Below are positions 8,102 through 15,221 of a DNA stretch of 44,496 bases, in pieces. The DNA comes from an uncultured Lachnospiraceae bacterium (GTDB taxonomy: Bacteria; Bacillota; Clostridia; Lachnospirales; Lachnospiraceae): NCBI GenBank assembly GCA_902779445.1, contig CACZBM010000020.1:1-44496 (forward strand), read 5' to 3'. The translations under genes were made by a program, and so were the position numbers. Position 1 is the stretch's first letter. Each line of letters opens with the position of its first letter. The notes under the pieces were generated by a model. That model saw nothing but the letters and a program-made list of their open reading frames with translations, was not told the origin of the DNA and did no database searches.

Positions 8102-9072
8102 GTAATATGACTACACACGATTTAAAGGCTTCCCCCGTTCCGATGATCCTGGATGGCGATCCGGGCCACGATGATGCTATTGCGTGGGTTCTGGCGGAGG
8201 CTTCCAGAAGAACCGACAAAATATGTGATATCCGTGCGATCACTACCGTGGGGGGCAATGTATCCCTGGATAAGACCACATACAATGCTTTAAGGATCTG
8301 CACACTTTTAGGAATAAAGGACATACCCATTGCAAAAGGAGCAGAGCACCCTCTGACAGCGGATCTCATGAATGCTCCGTCAGTTCATGGCGAGTCAGGT
8401 CTTGACGGGCCTGCACTTCCGGAGCCGGAAGTGACACTTGAGGATAAGTCAGCAGTACAGCTGATGACGGAAGTACTAAAAGGATCAGAAGAACCGGTAA
8501 CTATCGTGTCTACCGGTCCACTCACCAATACTGCAGCCTTGCTTTTATCTCACCCTGAATTAAAGGAAAAGATAGGACAGATAAGCCTGATGGGTGGAGG
8601 CATAGGCTTCGGTAACTGGACTCCTGCCGCAGAATTCAATATCCTTGTGGATCCCGAAGCAGCAGATTTTGTATTCCGCTCGGGTATTCCCATTATCATG
8701 TCCGGACTGGATGTCACAGAGAGAGCTCTTATGTATCCCGAAGATTTTGAAGAGATCAAAAAGATCGGGAACCCTGTGAGTGATATCGTATGGCAGTGGC
8801 TGGAATTCTTCTATAAGTTCCACTGTGAGCTTGGTTACGCAGGCGCTCCCATGCATGATCCCTGTGCGGTGATGGTACTGCTTCATCCGGAGATCTTCAC
8901 TATAAAAGACTACTATGTGGAAATAGAGACAGGTGGTGAATACTGCAGAGGTGCCACTATCGGGGACGTGAGGAACGTAAAGAATATGAAGCCCAATGCA
9001 AGGTGTGTACTTGATCTCGACAGAGAGCAGTTCGCAAAGTATTTAATCGACGCGGTGAAGGTGTATTCATAA
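8098..9072 (+). CDS. Inosine/uridine-preferring nucleoside hydrolase 1
   Basis: A 324-residue enzyme of the IUNH fold that splits nucleosides into base and ribose in the cytoplasm. The calcium-binding N-terminal motif reads DGDPGHDDA (Asp19, Asp21, Asp25, Asp26). Further motifs are STGPLTNTA, LMGGGIGFGNWTPAAEFN, NILVDPEAA and the C-terminal MHDPCAV, which supplies the last metal Asp and active-site His. All expected catalytic positions are present. It overlaps the permease by 4 bases. A second ATG four codons in is also possible. Base preference (purine or pyrimidine) is not decidable, but the BMP importer favours purine nucleosides. Confidence 0.9.
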   Translation: MSNMTTHDLKASPVPMILDGDPGHDDAIAWVLAEASRRTDKICDIRAITTVGGNVSLDKTTYNALRICTLLGIKDIPIAKGAEHPLTADLMNAPSVHGESGLDGPALPEPEVTLEDKSAVQLMTEVLKGSEEPVTIVSTGPLTNTAALLLSHPELKEKIGQISLMGGGIGFGNWTPAAEFNILVDPEAADFVFRSGIPIIMSGLDVTERALMYPEDFEEIKKIGNPVSDIVWQWLEFFYKFHCELGYAGAPMHDPCAVMVLLHPEIFTIKDYYVEIETGGEYCRGATIGDVRNVKNMKPNARCVLDLDREQFAKYLIDAVKVYS

Positions 9073-9090
9073 GTAAAAATTTTTGCAGGC

Positions 9091-9138
9091 CTTCTCCCTT
9101 TGGGAGAAGGTGGCAGCACGAAGTGCTGACGAATGAGG
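9091..9138. repeat. Two-stem repeat (family B)
   Basis: The first stem is CTTCTCCC-TTT-GGGAGAAG (9091-9109). The second is CAGCAC-GAA-GTGCTG, followed by the tail GAATGAGGG. It fills the gap between the two hydrolase genes. A second copy at 39132 keeps the first stem and tail but replaces the second stem by GTCACC-GGA-GGTGAC. Confidence 0.85.
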
Positions 9139-9159
9139 GTTGTAGAAAGGAATCAGAAC

Positions 9160-10089
9160 ATGAAATACCCTGTATGGATGGATGTTGACACGGGAACAGA
9201 TGATGCAGTGGCTATCCTTGCCCTGCACAAGCTGGACTGTACTGAAATAATCGGGATATCAACGGTATGTGGTAATTCCGGTCTGGAAAACAGCTACAGA
9301 AATACCAGAAGCTTAAATACCGTATGCAGGTCTTCATATCCTGTTTACCGGGGTGCCGATAAACCTCTTGTAAGAGAGCCCTTTCATGCTCTGGCAGTGC
9401 ACGGGAAAAACGGACTTGGGGATATAATAGTCCCTCTTCCTGAAAATGAGACTGAATATCATGAGGCAGCCTGGGAAGCTTTATATAAGGCTGCCAGGGA
9501 ATATAAAGGGAAGCTTAAGCTCATTGCCACCGGACCGCTTACCAATATTGCCATTGCTTTTACGGAATACCCGGATCTTAAAGAGTATTTGGATACAATA
9601 CTCATTATGGGAGGAGCAACCCGGGAGGGAAATGTGACACCCTGTGCGGAGTTCAATTTCTATGCTGATCCCGAGGCAGCTTCCATAGTATTAAAATCGG
9701 GAGTACCCATCGTACTTTGTCCGTTGGATGTTACAGAAAAAGCACTCCTTTCACCGGAAGACATGGAGGAATTGAGGGCCTGCGGAAATGATGCGGGGAA
9801 ATTCGTATTTGACATACTTCAGAAGCCCTGGTCCTTCCATAAGAGCATAGGAAATAAGGGAGTGCAGATGCATGACAGCTGTCCCGTTCTTTACCTTGCA
9901 TATCCTGAGATATTCGAAGGCGAAGAAGCAGGAGTGGTGGTGGAGACAAAGAGTCCGCTTACCAGGGGAAAGAGTGTGACGGATCTCTACAGCGACAAGC
10001 AGTTTGAATTTAAAAATGCCCTCGTAGTCCTTGATGTGGACCGGAAGGCATTTTCAGAAAAGCTTAAAGAGCTTATTAAAGGTATCTGA
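9160..10089 (+). CDS. Inosine/uridine-preferring nucleoside hydrolase 2
   Basis: A 309-residue IUNH enzyme, diverged from the copy just upstream. The N-terminal metal motif is DVDTGTDDA (Asp8, Asp10, Asp14, Asp15). ATGPLTNIA, IMGGATREGNVTPCAEFN, NFYADPEAA and MHDSCPV follow, so the catalytic set is intact. The ATG at 9160 has AAAGGA eight bases upstream and gives the usual family length. An in-frame ATG at 9133 lies inside repeat B and has no ribosome site, so I rejected it. It ends only 3 bases from the convergent deoD stop. Two hydrolases with one importer suggest complementary substrate ranges. Confidence 0.88.
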   Translation: MKYPVWMDVDTGTDDAVAILALHKLDCTEIIGISTVCGNSGLENSYRNTRSLNTVCRSSYPVYRGADKPLVREPFHALAVHGKNGLGDIIVPLPENETEYHEAAWEALYKAAREYKGKLKLIATGPLTNIAIAFTEYPDLKEYLDTILIMGGATREGNVTPCAEFNFYADPEAASIVLKSGVPIVLCPLDVTEKALLSPEDMEELRACGNDAGKFVFDILQKPWSFHKSIGNKGVQMHDSCPVLYLAYPEIFEGEEAGVVVETKSPLTRGKSVTDLYSDKQFEFKNALVVLDVDRKAFSEKLKELIKGI

Positions 10090-10092
10090 TCC

Positions 10093-10800
10093 TTATACTT
10101 CGGAAGCGACTTTCAGGGCGATCTCCATCATCTGGGTGAAGCTCGTCTGACGCTGTTCTGCGGTAAGACCCTCATGTCTGAAGATGTGGTCGGAGATAGT
10201 AAGTATTCCGAGAGCATGTTTTCCGGCACGGGCTGCGTTACAGTATAATCCGGCAACCTCCATATCGGAGCAGAGGATACCCATATCTCTCAGTTTGGTA
10301 TCCACTTCATCATTTCTGTAGAAGGTGTCGGTGGAGTTGATATTTCCCACATGGAAGGTAGCACCGATCTCACGGGCTGCGGCAACTGCCTTTTCCAGAA
10401 GACCGAAGTCCGCTGTGGGAGCAAAGGTACCCGGAACACCAAACTGTTCGGGATAATTGGAATCGGTGCTCGCGGACATGGCAATGACAACATCCATCAT
10501 ATTGACGTTGTCCTGCAGGGCTCCCGCACTTCCGATCCTTATGATGTTATCGACATCATAGATATTGAAGAGCTCGTAAGTATAGATACCGATGGAAGGA
10601 ATGCCCATGCCGTGTCCCATAATGGATATCCTTTTTCCTTTATAGGTACCGGTGTAGCCCAGCATCCCGCGGATTTCATTAAAGCATTTGGGATCCTCGA
10701 GATATGTTTCGGCTATTAACTTCGCGCGGAGAGGATCTCCCGGCATCAGAACGGTTTTTGCTATGTCGCCTTTATCGGCAGAATTATGTGGTGTACCCAT
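10093..10800 (-). CDS. deoD: Purine-nucleoside phosphorylase, DeoD type
   Basis: A 235-residue hexameric-type purine nucleoside phosphorylase that splits purine (deoxy)nucleosides with phosphate into base and (deoxy)ribose 1-phosphate. It matches E. coli DeoD along its length: MPGDPLRAKLIAE, GMLGYTGTYKGK, MGHGMGIPS (phosphate binding), IRIGSAGA, DMEVAGLY (Glu181 binds ribose) and SDHIFRHE (catalytic Asp204). Residue 179 is Asp where the E. coli protein has Glu, a mild change. It converges with the nucleoside uptake operon, its own promoter lying on the far side. This gives the cell a phosphorolytic as well as a hydrolytic route. Confidence 0.93.
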   Translation of the reverse strand: MGTPHNSADKGDIAKTVLMPGDPLRAKLIAETYLEDPKCFNEIRGMLGYTGTYKGKRISIMGHGMGIPSIGIYTYELFNIYDVDNIIRIGSAGALQDNVNMMDVVIAMSASTDSNYPEQFGVPGTFAPTADFGLLEKAVAAAREIGATFHVGNINSTDTFYRNDEVDTKLRDMGILCSDMEVAGLYCNAARAGKHALGILTISDHIFRHEGLTAEQRQTSFTQMMEIALKVASEV

Positions 10801-10848
10801 TTTCTTCCCCTTTCATGATCTGTATTATAAGTTACTACTGTAGCTATA

Positions 10849-10877
10849 ATTATAAGAGAATCGGTATAGTAATGCAA
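10849..10877 (-). promoter_or_regulatory. Promoter of deoD
   Basis: On the reverse strand: TTGCAT (10877-10872), exactly 17 bases, then TATAAT (10854-10849). The leader is about 40 bases and includes an AAAGGGGA ribosome site before the ATG at 10800. Confidence 0.75.
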
Positions 10878-10880
10878 ACA

Positions 10881-10976
10881 AAAGACTGTCATCCCGAAAC
10901 GATAGACTGTCATCCTGAAACGAAAGACTGTCATCCTGAAACGAAAGACTGTCATCCTGAGCGAAGCGAAGGATCT
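10881..10976. repeat. 21-base tandem repeats derived from a family A half-unit
   Basis: Three 21-base units start at 10881, 10902 and 10923 (core AGACTGTCATCCTGAAACG). A fourth runs directly into a full CC/GG half-unit of repeat family A (10951-10976). The units share GTCATCCTGA with the start of that half-unit, so the array looks like tandem amplification of its left edge. Confidence 0.85.
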
Positions 10977-10990
10977 AAGTGAGGAAAAAT

Positions 10991-11539
10991 ATGATCTTAT
11001 TTATAAATGCATGTGTAAGAAAAGAATCCAGAACCAAAAGACTCGCTGATGCCCTTTTATCAAAACTCGGAGGGGAAATTGAAGAGGTCAGGCTCTGGGA
11101 AACAGAGATGCCGGTAGTGGATGAAGCATTTCTGGACATGAGAAACGCTGTTATAGAAAGAGAGGATTTTGAAGACCCCGTCTGTGATCTTGCGAGACAG
11201 TTCGCACGAGCCGACACCATAGTGATAGGCGCGCCGTATTGGGATCTGTCATTTCCCGCGTCTCTGAAACAGTATTTTGAACTGATAAACGTACTCGGGG
11301 TGACATTCAAATACACCGATGAGGGAACGCCAGTAGGTTTATGCAGGGCAGAAAAGCTGTACTATGTGACAACAGCCGGAGGAGCCTTCATTCCGGAGGA
11401 ATACGGATACGGATATGTGAAAACCCTCGCCAATAGTTTTTACGGCATAAAAGAAGTGGAATTAATAAAGGCCTACGGTCTTGATATCCTTGGCGCAGAC
11501 ACAGAGGGGATAATGAGGGACGCTCTTGGCAGCCTATAA
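10991..11539 (+). CDS. FMN-dependent NAD(P)H oxidoreductase, flavodoxin-like fold (azoreductase-type)
   Basis: A 182-residue protein of the Flavodoxin_2 family. The N-terminal beta strand and phosphate loop (MILFINACVRKESRTKRLAD) and the segments GAPYWDLSFPASLKQYFELI and VTTAGGAF bind FMN in this family. Such enzymes reduce quinones or azo compounds with NAD(P)H in the cytoplasm. ATG 10991 is preferred over an in-frame GTG at 10979 because TGAGGA lies five bases before it. The gene is monocistronic and bracketed by family A repeats. The true substrate is unknown. Confidence 0.8.
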   Translation: MILFINACVRKESRTKRLADALLSKLGGEIEEVRLWETEMPVVDEAFLDMRNAVIEREDFEDPVCDLARQFARADTIVIGAPYWDLSFPASLKQYFELINVLGVTFKYTDEGTPVGLCRAEKLYYVTTAGGAFIPEEYGYGYVKTLANSFYGIKEVELIKAYGLDILGADTEGIMRDALGSL

Positions 11540-11564
11540 AATCTGCGTGTGGCTATCGATTCAT

Positions 11565-11630
11565 GTCATTCTGAGCGAAGCGAAGAATCTCGTTCGTAAA
11601 TATAGATCCTTCGCTAACGCTCAGGATGAC
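11565..11630. repeat. Structured repeat, heterotypic pair (family A)
   Basis: A TT/AA-type half-unit is followed in opposite orientation by a CC/GG-type half-unit with a GTTA loop. Spacer AT-rich, about 14 bases. Confidence 0.9.
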
Positions 11631-11695
11631 ACACGGTCTTAATGACATTGAGCAGTCAGCTGCTTGCACAATTTTAAAAACATACGACTTTTTTC

Positions 11696-11723
11696 TAAAT
11701 TTCTGTGTAATTTCATCCGATAA
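11696..11723 (+). promoter_or_regulatory. Possible sigma-28 (SigD/FliA) promoter
   Basis: TAAA (11696-11699), 16 bases, then TCCGATAA (11716-11723). The flagellar sigma factor consensus is TAAA-N15-GCCGATAA (established knowledge). The match is one base long in spacing and one base off in the -10. It lies about 120 bases before the next gene. Confidence 0.4.
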
Positions 11724-11794
11724 AGATAGTGACACGGAGATCATTCCGTCTGTTTGCCGTCTTTATTCGTGATAAGGATGTCGCAGGTGCAATA

Positions 11795-11824
11795 TTGACA
11801 AGGATGTATAGGGGCTAATGATAT
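11795..11824 (+). promoter_or_regulatory. Probable sigma-A promoter
   Basis: TTGACA (11795-11800), 18 bases, TGATAT (11819-11824). The predicted transcript would start about 15 bases before the AGAGGA ribosome site of the gene at 11847. Confidence 0.45.
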
Positions 11825-11846
11825 AGCTCCGGAATGAGAGGACGAG

Positions 11847-12473
11847 ATGAGTATTTCAGGATTAGGCAGTACGGATGTTTCGAAGCTGTATCCGGATTAC
11901 AAATCCGGCACAGCGACCCGGCCAAAGGAAGAGAATACATCTTCAGAAGTGAAGAGTGATCCGCAGGCTGTGGTTTATGAAAAGAGTGCGGAAGCCGGAA
12001 ATGTGACAGCCAGACCAAAGACCGATAATTCTGCTTTGATAGCAAAGCTCAAGGCTGAACAGGACCAGAGAATGGCGGAACTCACCGGCATAGTTCAGAA
12101 GATGCTGAACGGCCAGGGCAAGGCGTATTCCCTTGCGACAGGTGATGATTCCATATGGAAATATCTTGCGAGCGGTGAATATACCGTTGATGAGCTGGCC
12201 AAAAAGAAAGCACAGGAAGATATCTCAGAGGACGGATACTGGGGAGTAAAGCAGACATCAGACAGGATACTGGATTTTGCAAAAGCTCTTGCGGGAAATG
12301 ATCCTTCAAAGGCGAGTGAGCTTCTGGATGCTTTTGATAAAGGCTACAAACAGGCTACTAAAGAGTGGGGAAAAGATCTGCCGGATATCAGTAAACAGAC
12401 ATACGACGCTGTCCATAAGAAGTTTGAAGAATGGGCGAATACTGCGAATGATGCTACTGCGGTAGAGGCATAA
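11847..12473 (+). CDS. Unrecognised soluble protein, possibly motility-associated
   Basis: 208 residues, no signal peptide or membrane segment. The first 70 residues are polar and probably disordered (Lys/Glu/Ser-rich). Residues 70-200 look alpha-helical with a conserved-looking core, ISEDGYWGVKQTSDRILDFA then AGNDPSKASELLDAF. I recall similar conserved hypothetical proteins in flagellated Clostridia, but I cannot name a domain with certainty. A possible sigma-28 promoter upstream fits a motility-regulon role; that is inference. It is monocistronic, with its own promoter and a UUCG terminator. The ribosome site is AGAGGA, five bases before ATG. Confidence 0.7.
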   Translation: MSISGLGSTDVSKLYPDYKSGTATRPKEENTSSEVKSDPQAVVYEKSAEAGNVTARPKTDNSALIAKLKAEQDQRMAELTGIVQKMLNGQGKAYSLATGDDSIWKYLASGEYTVDELAKKKAQEDISEDGYWGVKQTSDRILDFAKALAGNDPSKASELLDAFDKGYKQATKEWGKDLPDISKQTYDAVHKKFEEWANTANDATAVEA

Positions 12474-12487
12474 AAAAGAACATATAT

Positions 12488-12513
12488 AAAATCCGGCTTC
12501 GGCCGGATTTTTT
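12488..12513 (+). terminator. Intrinsic terminator
   Basis: Stem AAATCCGGC / GCCGGATTT with a TTCG tetraloop (12489-12510), followed by further Ts. It is 15 bases after the stop of the 11847 gene. Confidence 0.9.
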
Positions 12514-12542
12514 ATGTTATACTATGGCTTGAACGTCAAAAG

Positions 12543-12609
12543 TGTCATTCTGAGCAAAGCGAAGAATCTCTAGCTGTTGGAAAGATCCTTCGCTAACGCT
12601 CAGGATGAC
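12543..12609. repeat. Structured repeat, heterotypic pair (family A)
   Basis: A TT/AA-type half (loop AAA) is followed by an inverted CC/GG-type half (loop GTTA on its own strand). It lies between the terminator at 12488 and pyrK. No PyrR-type attenuator is visible in this leader. Confidence 0.9.
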
Positions 12610-12632
12610 GAGGAAATATAAAGGACTCTTGT

Positions 12633-13439
12633 ATGGAGAAAAAGATCATTAACGAAGAATCATTGATAATAAAAACAGAGAAAATAGCCGAGGGCGTTTT
12701 CAGTACGGCTTTTAAGACCGGGATCGCCGAAAAGTGCTTGCCGGGACAGTTTGTGATGGTAAAGACGAAATCTGATTCGCATCTTCTAAAGAGGCCCATA
12801 AGCATATGCGAATCCGATATCAGTGAAGGAACGATCCGGCTCGTATACAGGACTGTGGGATACGGGACAAAGGAACTGTCTCTTGCCAAAGAGGGTGAGA
12901 GCTTTGAGCTTCTCGGACCTCTTGGAAACGGCTTTCCCATAGATGAAGCCCAGGACAAGAAGAATATCCTGCTGATCGGGGGAGGCATCGGTGCACCGCC
13001 GCTTCTTTCTCTGGCAAGAGCCTTGAGGCTGACGGGAATTGACAAGAGCTGTATCACGGCTGTTCTCGGATACAGTGGGATGAAAGCAGGTATTTTCCTG
13101 AATGAAGAATTCGGGAAAGAGGCAAATGTGATAATGTCCAGTGATGACGGCAGTGTAGGAACCCGGGGAACGGTTATGGATGCCATAAAAGAAAGGGAAC
13201 TGAAACCGGATATCATCTATGCCTGCGGGCCCATGCCGATGTTAAAGGCCATTAAGCTCTATGCTGAAGAGAGATTCATACCGGCCTATATATCACTGGA
13301 AGAAAAGATGGCGTGCGGAGTTGGGGTATGCCTCGGGTGCATGGTAAAAACAAAAGAAAAAGACAACCATTCGAAGGTCAATAATGCAAGAGTGTGCACA
13401 GAAGGACCCGTATTCGAAGCAGGAGCCGTGGAAATATGA
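12633..13439 (+). CDS. pyrK: Dihydroorotate dehydrogenase B electron-transfer subunit
   Basis: A 268-residue ferredoxin-reductase-like protein carrying FAD and a 2Fe-2S cluster. It passes electrons from the PyrD FMN to NAD+ in class 1B dihydroorotate dehydrogenase (pyrimidine synthesis). Seen: FAD-binding RPISICESD, the NAD-domain start ILLIGGGIGAPPLLSLA, YACGPMPMLKA, and C-terminal cluster cysteines 228, 233, 236 and 255 in the spacing CX4CX2C...C. Its last four bases overlap the pyrD start. The leader shares a family A repeat. The other pyrimidine genes are not in the window. Confidence 0.95.
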   Translation: MEKKIINEESLIIKTEKIAEGVFSTAFKTGIAEKCLPGQFVMVKTKSDSHLLKRPISICESDISEGTIRLVYRTVGYGTKELSLAKEGESFELLGPLGNGFPIDEAQDKKNILLIGGGIGAPPLLSLARALRLTGIDKSCITAVLGYSGMKAGIFLNEEFGKEANVIMSSDDGSVGTRGTVMDAIKERELKPDIIYACGPMPMLKAIKLYAEERFIPAYISLEEKMACGVGVCLGCMVKTKEKDNHSKVNNARVCTEGPVFEAGAVEI

Positions 13440-14338
13440 ATTTATCAGTAGAGATCGCAGGAATAAAATTTAAGAACCCCGTTATGGATGGTTCGGGAAC
13501 TTTCGGTAGCGGGATAGAGTATTCGGAGTTCGTCGATCTGAATGCCCTTGGGGCGGTCGTTACCAAGGGTGTGGCGAATGTGCCCTGGGAAGGCAATCCG
13601 GTACCCAGGATAGCGGAGACCCCTTCCGGGATGATGAATGCCATCGGACTTCAGAATCCGGGCATCGACGTATTTATCGAGAGAGATCTGAAGTTCCTCG
13701 AGGGCTTTGATACAAATGTAATAGTAAACGTCTGCGGCCACACCGAGGAAGAGTATATAGAGGTGGTGAAGCGGCTTAGGGATGAGAGCCGGGTGCAGAT
13801 GCTGGAGATAAATGTTTCATGCCCCAACGTAAAGGCAGGGGGAATGGCATTCGGAACCGATCCGGCCCAGCTTGAAAAGATCACATCCCTTGTAAAAAAG
13901 AATGCCGCCCAGCCGGTGATAATGAAGCTTTCACCAAATGTCACCAGTATCTCCGAAATGGCAAAAGCTGCGGAAGCGGGTGGAGCGGATGCCATATCAC
14001 TCATCAATACGCTGACTGCTATGAAGATAGATATCCATAAAAGGAAATTTGCCATTGCCAATAAAACAGGAGGTCTTTCAGGACCGGCTATAAGGCCTGT
14101 GGCAGTCAGAATGGTATATGAGGCATCCCATGCGGTAAAGATCCCGGTGATAGGGATGGGAGGCATTACAAGCGGAGAAGATGCAGTGGAATTCATGATG
14201 GCGGGAGCAAGGGCAGTGGCAGTAGGGATGTACAATTTCCACGACCATGCAGCCATGATCCGGATAATAGGAGAAATGGAGAGCTTCTGCAGAGAGACCG
14301 GGATCAGGGATATAAATGAAATAATCGGATGTGTTTAG
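13436..14338 (+). CDS. pyrD: Dihydroorotate dehydrogenase, catalytic subunit (class 1B)
   Basis: A 300-residue FMN barrel that oxidises dihydroorotate to orotate. The catalytic base is Cys129 in NVSCPNVKAGG, as in class 1B enzymes (class 2 uses Ser). FMN-binding segments include DGSGTFGSG, VTKGV, MKLSPNV, LINTLTAM, GLSGPAIRPVA and GMGGITSGEDA. The start is the ATG overlapping the pyrK stop. A longer in-frame reading from 13394 would lie inside pyrK and adds a non-conserved basic stretch, so I rejected it. It forms a heterotetramer with PyrK. Confidence 0.95.
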   Translation: MNLSVEIAGIKFKNPVMDGSGTFGSGIEYSEFVDLNALGAVVTKGVANVPWEGNPVPRIAETPSGMMNAIGLQNPGIDVFIERDLKFLEGFDTNVIVNVCGHTEEEYIEVVKRLRDESRVQMLEINVSCPNVKAGGMAFGTDPAQLEKITSLVKKNAAQPVIMKLSPNVTSISEMAKAAEAGGADAISLINTLTAMKIDIHKRKFAIANKTGGLSGPAIRPVAVRMVYEASHAVKIPVIGMGGITSGEDAVEFMMAGARAVAVGMYNFHDHAAMIRIIGEMESFCRETGIRDINEIIGCV

Positions 14339-14346
14339 AAAGAATA

Positions 14347-14374
14347 TTGAATAATATTGAATAATATGTATAAT
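14347..14374 (+). promoter_or_regulatory. Promoter of the PocR-type receptor
   Basis: TTGAAT (14347-14352), 16 bases, then perfect TATAAT (14369-14374) in a very AT-rich stretch. The sequence ATATTGAATA is tandemly repeated here with a 10-base period. The predicted transcript starts about 30 bases before ATG 14410. Confidence 0.6.
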
Positions 14375-14409
14375 TATTAAAAAAGGACTACATTATGGAG
14401 GGAAAACAA

Positions 14410-15195
14410 ATGAGAATTCTCGACTATATCAACAAGGAGGAGTATCAGGAGATACAAGACCTGTTTTCTGATGCAACAGGACTTGCGGCTATTTCGTTGG
14501 GTGATGATGGAAATTATATTTCCGAGGGAAGTAATTTCACAGATTTCTGTATGAAGTACAACAGAGGATGCCAGAGGGGTCGAGAAAGATGTGAGAAAAA
14601 TGATGCTGAGGGTGTTGGCTGCTACTACTGTCATGCGGGGCTCATGGATTTTGGAGAGGACATCGTGATAGATAATGAAGTGGTGGGCAGAGTGATAGGA
14701 GGGCAGGTGCTTCCCAATCCCCCGGATGAGGGCAAATTTAAGGCATATGCTGAAGAATTGGGAATCGACCCCGATGAATACTGGGCTGCGGTTCAGAAAG
14801 TTCCTGTACGGACGGAGAAGTCCATTAAGGCAGCTGCAAAGCTTTTGGGATTTATGATCAACAAGATAGTGGAGGGTGCATACTTTGGAAAAAGAAATTC
14901 CAAGGTATTAGAAGTCATAAAGCCGGAGATAGAAAAATCCACGAGTGTTGTAAATGATATTACCGAAAGGGCAAAGAGACTGGAGGAAATTGCGTCACGC
15001 CAGAACATACTCACACTGAATGCTTCAATTGAAGCGGCCAGAGCGGGAGCAGCAGGCGCAGGATTTGCTGTTGTGGCCACCCAGATGGGTGAGATGTCAA
15101 AGTCCTCAGGGGTGATTTACGGCGATATAGAAGAGGATGCTAATAATCTGAAGGATTATATACATACAATGAACGAGGTTTTACACAAGAAATAA
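14410..15195 (+). CDS. Soluble PocR-domain chemoreceptor with truncated signalling tip
   Basis: About 261 residues. Residues 1-160 form a PocR-type sensory domain (PF10114-like) with many cysteines (CMKYNRGCQRGRERC, then GVGCYYCHAG), so a metal or small-ligand site is possible. A short helical linker leads to a methyl-accepting chemotaxis signalling tip, NILTLNASIEAARAGAAGAG with FAVVA. The coiled coil ends about 45 residues past the tip and the protein has no membrane helix, so this is a short cytoplasmic receptor. ATG 14410 has GGAGGG at seven bases; ATG 14395, also with an AAGGA site, is an alternative. No chemotaxis genes adjoin it. Confidence 0.85.
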   Translation: MRILDYINKEEYQEIQDLFSDATGLAAISLGDDGNYISEGSNFTDFCMKYNRGCQRGRERCEKNDAEGVGCYYCHAGLMDFGEDIVIDNEVVGRVIGGQVLPNPPDEGKFKAYAEELGIDPDEYWAAVQKVPVRTEKSIKAAAKLLGFMINKIVEGAYFGKRNSKVLEVIKPEIEKSTSVVNDITERAKRLEEIASRQNILTLNASIEAARAGAAGAGFAVVATQMGEMSKSSGVIYGDIEEDANNLKDYIHTMNEVLHKK

Positions 15196-15221
15196 GACGT
15201 ACTTTATAATTACTCCGCTAT

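Larger units (their letters stand above)
11540..11846. other. 307-base intergenic region: repeat plus two promoter candidates
   Basis: The left part holds a family A repeat (11565-11630). The middle is T-rich with a possible sigma-28 promoter (11696-11723). The right part holds a sigma-A-like promoter (11795-11824) just before the next gene. I see no RNA gene or riboswitch here. Confidence 0.6.

Noticed and set aside
9133..9159. Upstream ATG for the second nucleoside hydrolase
   Set aside because: It lies inside repeat B and lacks a ribosome site; ATG 9160 has AAAGGA and gives the family length.
10881..10976. CRISPR-like appearance of the tandem array
   Set aside because: Units are directly abutting 21-mers without unique spacers, and no cas gene is in the window.
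10704..10982. Open frame reading through the 21-base tandem repeats (repeated CHPET units)
   Set aside because: The frame exists only because the repeat unit length is a multiple of three. It overlaps deoD antisense, has no ribosome site, and its residues are a known artefact of this repeat type.
12474..12632. PyrR-type attenuator before pyrK
   Set aside because: The leader holds only a terminator belonging to the previous gene and a family A repeat; no PyrR-binding loop or second terminator was found.
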